NCBI RefSeq assembly: GCF_020216685.1
Contig: NZ_JAIWNS010000061.1
Location: 1-10,000 of the forward strand
Direction: 5' to 3'
DNA: 10,000 nucleotides
DNA from: Methanospirillum hungatei
GTDB lineage: Archaea; Halobacteriota; Methanomicrobia; Methanomicrobiales; Methanospirillaceae
The notes beneath the pieces were generated by a model that saw only the letters and a list, made by a program, of their open reading frames with translations, was not told the origin of the DNA and did not search any database. Position 1 is the stretch's first letter. Every line of letters begins with the position of its first letter. Positions 1-6,416 of the stretch are shown in pieces. The translations under genes were made by a program, and so were the position numbers.

Positions 1-437
1 ACCTTCCTCTCCGGAACCTGTGTTGGCTCTTCAGGCTCATTTCTGGCAGTGGTCGTCCGATAGAGTTTATGCTTGTGCGCAACCATCTCGATATTGCTGT
101 AGAGTTCCCGCTCTTTGAATGGCTTTATCAGATATCCGAACGGTCCGGACTCAACCGCTCTTTTAATAGTATCTTCATCAGAGTGGGCGGTCAGGTATAT
201 ACTCGGAATATTAAATTGCTGGTAAATCTGTTTAGCAGTCTCAATACCGTCCATGTCTCCCTGGATACGGATATCCATGAGGATCAGATCCGGACGTTTT
301 TCCCGTGCGATCTCGATAGCTTCCCTGCCGTCAAAGGCACTGCCTACCACTTCATACCCCAGTTCTTTCAGGGTTTTCTCCAGCATCACTGAAGTTACTG
401 CCTCATCTTCAACGATCAGGATACGCCGCTGACTCAT
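1..437 (-). CDS. Response regulator with N-terminal receiver domain (partial, C-terminus outside window)
   Basis: The reading frame starts with ATG at 437 and stays open to position 1, giving 145 complete codons with no stop. Residues 1-125 form a CheY-like receiver domain. The acidic pocket is E10-D11-E12, the phosphoacceptor is D55 in LILMDIRI, the switch threonine is T83 in YLTAH, and the conserved lysine is K105 in IKPF. After about residue 127 a polar, proline-rich linker (NEPEEPTQVPERK) begins, so a further output or sensor domain probably follows outside the window; its type cannot be seen. The ATG overlaps the TGA of the upstream kinase gene (ATGA), which points to translational coupling. 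An AGGA at 448-445 sits 7 bases before the start. Its likely phosphodonor is the adjacent kinase, judged from operon position. The receiver call is secure and the full architecture is unknown. Confidence 0.9.
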   Translation of the reverse strand, partial: MSQRRILIVEDEAVTSVMLEKTLKELGYEVVGSAFDGREAIEIAREKRPDLILMDIRIQGDMDGIETAKQIYQQFNIPSIYLTAHSDEDTIKRAVESGPFGYLIKPFKERELYSNIEMVAHKHKLYRTTTARNEPEEPTQVPERK

Positions 438-2728
438 GTTTTTATCCTGCCTTCCTCCATCTTTGGAAATGTTATCGTGAATGTCGCCCCTTTTTCACTG
501 CTAATCTCGAGTTTTCCCCGTAACTGGTGGGTCAGCTGGGACGTCAGTTCCATGCCAAGGGACTGGCTTTTTCTGACATCGAAATCCTTTGGAAGGCCCC
601 GTCCATCATCTGATACCTGTAAGCGATACGAGGATGCATCCTGGGTAAATGAAATTCTGATCTCCCCTTCCCCATCCTGTTGAAATGCATATTTCACTGC
701 ATTCATGATAAGTTCATTCAGAATCAATCCGCATGGTATACACCGCTCAATGTCCAGCACAATATCGGGATCAACCGAGACACGAAGGTTCAGCCGTGCA
801 GATATCCCCTCATATTCCTGTTTAAAATGATCAACCAGTCTGCTTATATATTCTTCTACCCGGATCTTACCAATATCTTTTGAGTTATATAAGAGCTCAT
901 GTATGGATGCCATGGTATAGACCTGGTTCCGACACTCCTGGATGATCTCCGCTGCCCGGGGATCCTGGATTCTCATAGACTGGAGTTTTAAAATCCCGGA
1001 GATTATCTGCAGGTTATTTTTTACCCGGTGGTGCACTTCCTTGAGCAGAAGTTCCTTTTCATGGAGAGATGTGATGATCTGCTGCTCGGTCAGTACCCGG
1101 TTTGTTACATCATTATAGATTAGAAATATTTCAAGGTCAGTTCGTTCATAACCCACCGGAGAACTGCTGAGAAAGATATCAAAATACCGCTTCCCATACG
1201 GGTAGGTGATAGCACATTTCTGCAGAGTACGGGATTTCTTATCCTCAAGCATCCCGGTGATCGCTTCCAGCAATTCAGGATCAGCCTTTTTAAATAATCC
1301 CTGAAATGTGATACCTATCAATTCAGTCTTCTTTTTTTGCTCAGTCTTTTCTGCAGCACTATTCAGATCAACAAGTATGGTATTCCTGATGGTCCCGTCA
1401 CTTTTAAAGATAAGACATCCTGCAGCCATCAGCATAAAAAGTGTTTTCAGCCTGGTATGGAACATCCGGACCTGGTCATCAAGAGCTTTCTGTCTGGTGA
1501 TGTCCATAATGATCCCTTCTATTCCCGCAAGGTTTCCATCAGCATCTACGATACCGGTCCCCTGCTCAGATACCCACCGGTACTTGTTATCCCTGGTCGT
1601 AATCCGGTATGTGAGTCTGAATCGCACATTCTTCTGGACCGCCCGGGTGATGACCTCAAGGATCCTGACCCGGTCCTGAGGATTGATAAAGGAGCCCCAT
1701 GAACGAACGGCGTTATGCATAATATCCCTGGGGTAGTATCCGGTCAGATTAAAGACAGCCTCGCTGACAAACTCCATGGTCCGTTCTTCATCGATGTGTC
1801 CCTGGTATACCATACCGGGAAGATTCCGGATCATGGCTTTCATCCGGTTCTCACTGGTCCGAAGTGCCTCTTCTGCGAGCCGGTCCGATATATACCCGGA
1901 TACCTGCACGACGATATCGGTGATAAATCGCTGAAGAGAGAGGCCATAGGTCTTAAGCGGAGATGATGTGAAGATATGCACACCGCCAATGGTCTTCCCA
2001 TGATGACTCATTCCGAATATTCCATCAGAGCGGATACCCTCACTCTCAAACAGGATGGGAGTGACTGCCCGAATATCCTCTTCATCACGGAAGATCGGAG
2101 TCTTCTGCTGAATGACCGAATGAAGCATCTGCTGTACCTGTGACTGGACCCGTTTACTGGAATAGTGTTCAGAAGAACCGCTGATGATTGCAACGTTCAG
2201 ATTTTTCTCTTCAAAGAGATAGATTGCAACACCCTCCATCCCGGAGACATCGAGGATGGCACGGGTGCAGATAAGAAGCGTCTCTTCAAGGCTTTTGGCA
2301 TTCGCATTGGCAAGAGCTAGATCACGCTGTATCTTCAGATTTTTCTCTGCTCTGAAGAGTTCAACGGCTTTTGTGACATCATGAGCCAGTTCGGCAAAGA
2401 CAACCTGGGGGAGGTTCTCTTTCTGCACATAAAAGTTCGCTCCGCTGTTCATCGCTTCAATTGCGATATCTTCCTTCTCCCTGATAGTAAAGAGGATAAA
2501 GGGAATTGCAGTATCAATCTCCCGAATCTTTCGAAGAAGGGTGATCCCATCCATCTGTGGCATGGAATAATCAGATATGATCGCGTCCACCTGCTGGCTC
2601 TGAAATATCTCCAGGGCTTCTTTTCCTGATTCGGCAGTTATGGTATAAAAACCATATTTCTGCTCGAGAATGCGCCGTTCGAGATCAAGGAGATCTGGTT
2701 CATCGTCAACCAGGAGAATGCGTATCAT
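434..2728 (-). CDS. Hybrid sensor histidine kinase, REC-GAF-PAS-PAS-HisKA_2-HATPase
   Basis: A 764-residue soluble kinase with no membrane segment visible, so it should sense a cytoplasmic signal. Domains in order: receiver at 1-125 (D8-D9, phosphoacceptor D53 in IISDYSMP, T81, K103); a GAF-like region at about 140-285; PAS at about 292-415 (typical ending GIIMDITRQK); a more divergent PAS at about 425-545; HisKA_2 dimerisation and phosphotransfer at 557-640 with the motif HHRVKNN (H566/H567; by family alignment the His before RVKNN, H567, is the likely phosphorylation site); and a HATPase domain at about 665-757 with N-box NELIMNAVKYAF, G1 box DDGRGLP and G2 SLGMEL. All key catalytic residues are present. 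The receiver at the front, rather than the rear, suggests that another kinase feeds into this protein. It lies 60 bases after the wHTH-PAS gene and overlaps the response-regulator gene by 4 bases, so one transcript is likely. The ribosome binding site at its own start is weak. The signal is unknown. Confidence 0.93.
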   Translation of the reverse strand: MIRILLVDDEPDLLDLERRILEQKYGFYTITAESGKEALEIFQSQQVDAIISDYSMPQMDGITLLRKIREIDTAIPFILFTIREKEDIAIEAMNSGANFYVQKENLPQVVFAELAHDVTKAVELFRAEKNLKIQRDLALANANAKSLEETLLICTRAILDVSGMEGVAIYLFEEKNLNVAIISGSSEHYSSKRVQSQVQQMLHSVIQQKTPIFRDEEDIRAVTPILFESEGIRSDGIFGMSHHGKTIGGVHIFTSSPLKTYGLSLQRFITDIVVQVSGYISDRLAEEALRTSENRMKAMIRNLPGMVYQGHIDEERTMEFVSEAVFNLTGYYPRDIMHNAVRSWGSFINPQDRVRILEVITRAVQKNVRFRLTYRITTRDNKYRWVSEQGTGIVDADGNLAGIEGIIMDITRQKALDDQVRMFHTRLKTLFMLMAAGCLIFKSDGTIRNTILVDLNSAAEKTEQKKKTELIGITFQGLFKKADPELLEAITGMLEDKKSRTLQKCAITYPYGKRYFDIFLSSSPVGYERTDLEIFLIYNDVTNRVLTEQQIITSLHEKELLLKEVHHRVKNNLQIISGILKLQSMRIQDPRAAEIIQECRNQVYTMASIHELLYNSKDIGKIRVEEYISRLVDHFKQEYEGISARLNLRVSVDPDIVLDIERCIPCGLILNELIMNAVKYAFQQDGEGEIRISFTQDASSYRLQVSDDGRGLPKDFDVRKSQSLGMELTSQLTHQLRGKLEISSEKGATFTITFPKMEEGRIKT

Positions 2729-2788
2729 CTGGCTACTTCAGAATGAGCTATGCAGTCAGTTAACGATATTGATCGGTGGAAAGATCCA

Positions 2789-4225
2789 TCACCTGATCTC
2801 TCTTGCAATAGAACAAAACAGCGTCATCGGGCCGGCGGTGAAAAATGTCCGGGAGACCTCAACCGGAATGATAGTCCCGTCCCTGCGGACATGGGTTGAA
2901 GTCACCCGCGATATCCCCGGTTCCTGCTCTGCCTGCTCCCACATCTCTTCCCAGATCTCCGGGGTAATCTCCTGGTTGATATCAAAGACCGATATTACTG
3001 CTATCTCGTCCTTTGAATATCCAAGCAGTCTGCAACTGGTCTCATTAGCCCGCCAGAGTCTTCCGGATCGTTCAAAGAGGAGTATTGAATCGGATGCATG
3101 GTTAAATGCGGCCTCGATGATGAGAAGTTCACGTTCTATCCGTTCTCTTCGTGCTATCTCCTTCATCAGATCCTGGTTTGCCTGCCGCATCTCCTTGGTT
3201 CGTTGTTTCACCAGAGCCTCAAAACTGGCATGGAATGTATTGAGTTGTTCTTCGAGGTGTTTTTCCCGTGAGATATCATGGCCCACGGCAAGATACCCGG
3301 AGAGTTTTCCATCCTGTGTGAAAATGCCACGATAGGTCCATTCTTCAAAGGCCATCATCCCATCCGGTTGTATTGCCTTAAATGTGATGGTCTGGGATGG
3401 ATTGGTTGGTGTAATCTCCCGTTTCATCTTTGAGAGCCGTTCGAGATCCTCGTGAGATATCACCGGTTCATAGGGGAATCCAAGAAGTTCTTCCGGCTTT
3501 CTATCCATCCTGACACAGAAGGGATGATTAACCCTCTTGAGAATTCCCTCCGGAGTACAGCTGAAGACAAATTCGTTCAGATCTTCAGAGACAACCTTCA
3601 GTTCCTTCTCACAGGTCTCTACCTCCTTTCGTGCCATGGCAAGATCGGTGACATCCTGAATCAGGAAAGCACAGCCGGCCCGTCCGTCATCAAAAACCAC
3701 CGGGATGATGCGGATATGGAGATTTTTCTGGTCTTTCTTATCAGGAGTTGTGATATCTATCTCTGCAAAAGATCCAAGGACTGCCCGCTTGCATAAATCG
3801 TCCATCGCTTCATCATACAAAGGAGATAATTCCTTGTCGGTGAGTTCCACTCCGGTGATATCCCCTTCAATTCCATATGCTGCAAGGTCTGATGAGAAAT
3901 CCTTGACCGTGAGTCTGGTTGTGAAAAGGATGAACGGGCCGTCATAAAAACTGCGAAGCACTGAGGCCGGCACCCGCCTTGACAGGTGGTATACCTTTGA
4001 GGTTCCCATGATCCGGAGATCGACATCACCTTTCATCTGAAGCATATCCAGATATTTTGCTGCAGTTGTCCGGTGCAGATGTAACTGTTTTGAAATATCG
4101 GTTATTGAAAGTCCTTGTGGAGAACCATGCAGTAATTCTTTAATGGTCTGGATCTCCTCGTAATCTCCAATCATCTTTCTTCTCCTGTCTGCCCCGGTAG
4201 GGATGAGAATGTCGTACATAATCAT
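2789..4225 (-). CDS. Winged-helix PAS-domain regulator (wHTH-PAS-PAS-PAS), no kinase domain
   Basis: A 478-residue protein from the ATG at 4225. Residues 22-85 form a winged helix-turn-helix (GLSITDISKQLHLHRTTAAK as the HTH, then a wing reaching SKVYHL). Three PAS-like domains follow at about 95-194 (ending FLIQDVTD), 213-320 (ending AVGHDISREK) and 370-478, with a charged coiled coil at about 321-368 between the last two. The protein stops right at the end of the third PAS (SIAREIR), with no HisKA, HATPase or GGDEF domain, so it reads as a one-component DNA-binding sensor. Such HTH-PAS fusions are a familiar archaeal arrangement, known especially from methanogens. It is divergent from the acetyl-CoA synthetase gene and first in the signalling block, so autoregulation and control of that gene are reasonable inferences. 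Two starts are possible: 4225 (GGAGG 7 bases upstream) and 4174 (AGGAG 7 bases upstream, omitting 17 residues before the HTH). I chose 4225 for its stronger site. The ligand is unknown. Confidence 0.87.
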   Translation of the reverse strand: MIMYDILIPTGADRRRKMIGDYEEIQTIKELLHGSPQGLSITDISKQLHLHRTTAAKYLDMLQMKGDVDLRIMGTSKVYHLSRRVPASVLRSFYDGPFILFTTRLTVKDFSSDLAAYGIEGDITGVELTDKELSPLYDEAMDDLCKRAVLGSFAEIDITTPDKKDQKNLHIRIIPVVFDDGRAGCAFLIQDVTDLAMARKEVETCEKELKVVSEDLNEFVFSCTPEGILKRVNHPFCVRMDRKPEELLGFPYEPVISHEDLERLSKMKREITPTNPSQTITFKAIQPDGMMAFEEWTYRGIFTQDGKLSGYLAVGHDISREKHLEEQLNTFHASFEALVKQRTKEMRQANQDLMKEIARRERIERELLIIEAAFNHASDSILLFERSGRLWRANETSCRLLGYSKDEIAVISVFDINQEITPEIWEEMWEQAEQEPGISRVTSTHVRRDGTIIPVEVSRTFFTAGPMTLFCSIAREIR

Positions 4226-4315
4226 CCGGTTTCCTCCCTGATAAATCTGTTCAGAAGGAGTAACTTTTACCAGGACCTTATTATGGTACGATTATTACAT
4301 ATTTGTGACAATTAT

Positions 4316-4340
4316 CTGTAATAAAGACCTCTTTATTCAG
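4316..4340. promoter_or_regulatory. Candidate operator: 18-base palindrome with extended arms
   Basis: AATAAAGA-CC-TCTTTATT at 4320-4337 is a perfect inverted repeat of two 8-base arms around a 2-base spacer. Outside it, CTG at 4316-4318 and CAG at 4338-4340 extend the symmetry if one base (T4319) is skipped. It is not followed by a T run and lies between two divergent genes, so a protein-binding site is more likely than a terminator. A dimeric winged-helix protein, such as the one encoded next door, is the obvious candidate binder; that is inference. Confidence 0.5.
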
Positions 4341-4367
4341 ATTCAAATGTACAACAAATATGTACTA

Positions 4368-4392
4368 CGTATGCAAAAAATTAATTCATACG
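4368..4392. repeat. Inverted repeat CGTATG/CATACG around an AT-rich core
   Basis: CGTATG at 4368-4373 and CATACG at 4387-4392 are exact inverted copies, 19 bases from start to start, with an AT-rich core (CAAAAAATTAATT) that could itself be a TATA-like element. The arms are only 6 bases, so chance is not excluded. Confidence 0.35.
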
Positions 4393-4410
4393 CAAACCTT
4401 CTATTTTCAG

Positions 4411-4421
4411 ATGCTTAGCAT
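4411..4421. repeat. 11-base palindrome ATGCTTAGCAT
   Basis: Two perfect 5-base arms (ATGCT and AGCAT) around a single central T, in the divergent control region upstream of the synthetase gene. It is followed within a few bases by CTCGAG (4425-4430), also palindromic. Its role is unknown; a minor binding site is possible. Confidence 0.3.
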
Positions 4422-4434
4422 ACTCTCGAGAACT

Positions 4435-4459
4435 GGTACCGGCACGATTAAAAGGTACC
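4435..4459. repeat. Paired GGTACC palindromes flanking a TATA-like box
   Basis: GGTACC occurs at 4435-4440 and again at 4454-4459, a 19-base spacing that is close to two helical turns. The best plus-strand TATA candidate (ATTAAAA, 4447-4453) lies between the two copies, so a protein bound here would cover the synthetase core promoter. Confidence 0.4.
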
Positions 4460-4508
4460 CTGGAATGAACGACGAGCAATCAGGTTTCATACTACGTGGA
4501 GTAGGATA

Positions 4509-6398
4509 ATGTCCGAAGATTTTGAGGTCATTTTACATACGAAGTCATATCTTCCTGATCCGGAGTATAAGGCCCAGTCACACCTGGGGGATTATCATAC
4601 AGCCTATCAGGAGTTTTTGAAAAATCCTGAGGGGTTCTGGGACCGGATGGCCAGGGAGATTGAATGGATGAAACCCTGGGACAAGGTCCTGGAATGGGAT
4701 TTTCCATATGCCCGGTGGTTTTCAGGCGGGACCCTGAATATCACCACCAGTTGTCTTGACCGGCATATCAAGGCCGGGAGAAGGAATAAACTGGCCCTCA
4801 TCTGGCGGGGTGAGGATGGCGAAGAGCGGGTGTACACCTACCGGCAGTTGCACCGTGATGTCATGCGGTTTGCAAATGCTCTGAAAAGGCTTGGTATGCA
4901 GAAAGGAGATCGTATCTGTTTTTACATGCCGCTGGTGCCTGAGCATATCATTGCACTGTTAGCCTGTGCCCGGATTGGTGCGGTTCATTCTATCGTATAT
5001 GCGGGGTTCGGAGCCGAAGCACTCCATGCCCGGATTCGTGATGCAGAGGCAAAAGTGGTTATCACGGCAGATGTCGGGAAACGCCGGGGGAAGGTCATCT
5101 CACTTCGGAGCATCGTTGATGATGCCATCAGGAACACACCAAGTGTAGAGAAGGTCATCGTCCTCTGTCGGGAGAAATGTTCGGTAGAGTTGTACTCTGA
5201 GATGGAGGAGGATTTTTACAGCCTTCTTGAAGGTGTGGATACCGACTGCCCGCCTGAAGAGATGGATGCAGAAGATCCACTCTTCATCCTCTATACCAGC
5301 GGGACAACCGGGATGCCGAAAGGGATTGTCCATACCTGTGGCGGGTATGCGACCGGAGTTCATTATACCACCCGGTATATCTTCGACCTGAAGGAGAATG
5401 ACGTCCTGTGGTGCACGGCAGATACTGGCTGGATCACCGGACACAGTTACATCGTCTATGGCCCTCTCTCTGCCGGGGCTACGGTGGTCATCACCGAAAC
5501 GACTCCTGACTGGCCTGATCCTGGCATCTGGTGGAGTATCATCGAAGAGCTTGGCGTTACGATATTTTACACGGCACCGACAGCAATCAGGATGTTTATG
5601 CGGGTCGGGGAGGAATGGCCGAATAAATACAACCTTGACTCGCTCCGGATCATCGGATCAGTCGGTGAGCCTCTCAACCCGGAGGCATTTGAGTGGTATT
5701 ACCGGGTCATTGGAAAGAACCGGATACCAGTCCTCGATACCTGGTGGCAGACCGAGACCGGAATGCACATGATCACAACCCCCCTTGGTGAGCCGATGAA
5801 ACCAGGGTTTGCCGGGCTTCCGGTTCCGGGGATTGAGGTTGATGTCGTGGACAAGGATGGGAATAGTATGCCACCAGGACAGGGCGGTCTTCTGGTCATT
5901 AAAAAACCCTGGCCGTCCATGATGCGGACCGTATACCGGAATGACGAACGATATCGCAAGTACTGGAACCAGATACGAAACTATTACACCGCAGGAGACC
6001 TGGCTGTCAAGGATAATGACGGGTACATCATGATCCTGGGCAGGTCTGATGATATCATCATCGTGGCCGGTCATAATCTTGGGACCGCGGAGGTCGAATC
6101 CGCTCTTGTAGAGCATGAGGCAGTTGCAGAAGCGGCGGTTATCGGTGTTCCGGATGAGATCAAGGGCCAGGCGGTTAAGGCATTTGTCATTCTGGTCAAG
6201 GGGTACGAGCCAAGCCAGAAGCTTGTGTCTGAACTGACCTATCATGTGAGGATGAGTGTCGGGCCGATTGCCATGCCGGCCTCGATAGAATTTGTCAATT
6301 CTCTCCCCCGTACAAGAAGCGGGAAGATTATGCGAAGAATCCTCAAAGCAAAGGAGATGAACATGGATCTTGGTGATACCTCCACGCTGGAGGAGTAA
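4509..6398 (+). CDS. acs: Acetyl-CoA synthetase, AMP-forming (acetate--CoA ligase)
   Basis: Converts acetate, ATP and CoA to acetyl-CoA, AMP and pyrophosphate through an acetyl-adenylate; cytoplasmic. At 629 residues it is close to the usual 630-660 of the family. The N-terminal Acs cap is at about 27-85. The adenylation domain carries the nucleotide loop YTSGTTGMPKG (262-272), WCTADTGWITGHSYIVYGPL (301-320), SVGEPLN (384-390) and DTWWQTETG (410-418); the second Trp of WWQTETG is the one that limits the acyl pocket to short acids in characterised Acs. The C-terminal domain has YTAGD (493-497), the hinge GRSDD (511-515) and PRTRSGKIMRR with the catalytic lysine K606, the residue acetylated in regulated bacterial Acs. 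The usual GHRLGTAE reads GHNLGTAE here. The ATG at 4509 has GGAG 7 bases upstream. The OFA transporter gene follows 18 bases downstream, so the two are probably cotranscribed. Propionate is a possible alternative substrate. Confidence 0.92.
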   Translation: MSEDFEVILHTKSYLPDPEYKAQSHLGDYHTAYQEFLKNPEGFWDRMAREIEWMKPWDKVLEWDFPYARWFSGGTLNITTSCLDRHIKAGRRNKLALIWRGEDGEERVYTYRQLHRDVMRFANALKRLGMQKGDRICFYMPLVPEHIIALLACARIGAVHSIVYAGFGAEALHARIRDAEAKVVITADVGKRRGKVISLRSIVDDAIRNTPSVEKVIVLCREKCSVELYSEMEEDFYSLLEGVDTDCPPEEMDAEDPLFILYTSGTTGMPKGIVHTCGGYATGVHYTTRYIFDLKENDVLWCTADTGWITGHSYIVYGPLSAGATVVITETTPDWPDPGIWWSIIEELGVTIFYTAPTAIRMFMRVGEEWPNKYNLDSLRIIGSVGEPLNPEAFEWYYRVIGKNRIPVLDTWWQTETGMHMITTPLGEPMKPGFAGLPVPGIEVDVVDKDGNSMPPGQGGLLVIKKPWPSMMRTVYRNDERYRKYWNQIRNYYTAGDLAVKDNDGYIMILGRSDDIIIVAGHNLGTAEVESALVEHEAVAEAAVIGVPDEIKGQAVKAFVILVKGYEPSQKLVSELTYHVRMSVGPIAMPASIEFVNSLPRTRSGKIMRRILKAKEMNMDLGDTSTLEE

Positions 6399-6416
6399 GC
6401 AGGACAAGGGGTAAAA

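Larger units (their letters stand above)
4226..4508. promoter_or_regulatory. Divergent control region between the wHTH-PAS gene and the acetyl-CoA synthetase gene
   Basis: This 283-base, AT-rich stretch carries no convincing gene and must hold promoters in both directions. On the plus strand, ATTAAAA at 4447-4453 is a TATA-like box that would place the transcript start near 4476 and give a leader of about 33 bases; a second AT-rich candidate is at 4375-4386. GGAG at 4498-4501 lies 7 bases before the synthetase ATG. On the minus strand, AAATAT at 4304-4299 could be the TATA box of the wHTH-PAS gene, whose ribosome binding site GGGAGG ends 7 bases before 4225. The region also holds several palindromes, listed separately. 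TATA assignments are by eye and uncertain; that the region is a two-way promoter follows from gene orientation. Confidence 0.75.

Noticed and set aside
1308..1702. Two overlapping plus-strand open frames of about 120 codons inside the kinase gene.
   Set aside because: They are antisense to the conserved PAS region of the kinase and have no credible ribosome binding site or domain.
2729..2788. Promoter or terminator between the wHTH-PAS gene and the kinase gene.
   Set aside because: The 60-base gap holds no T run, no hairpin and no clear TATA box; read-through is simpler.
2729..2791. The wHTH-PAS protein as a kinase truncated by a frameshift, since it stops right after a PAS domain where many archaeal proteins continue into a kinase.
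   Set aside because: Reading on past the TGA gives only 10 unrelated codons before another stop, and the next gene starts with its own complete receiver domain, so no kinase remnant is present.
4363..4497. TACTACGT found twice, at 4363-4370 and 4490-4497, as a direct-repeat operator.
   Set aside because: Two copies of an 8-mer 127 bases apart, one overlapping the ribosome binding site region, have no consistent geometry and could be chance.
5658..6407. A 249-codon open frame on the minus strand inside the synthetase gene.
   Set aside because: It lies fully antisense to a strongly supported Acs coding region, has no recognisable domain and a low-complexity composition rich in H, R and P, as expected of an antisense shadow.
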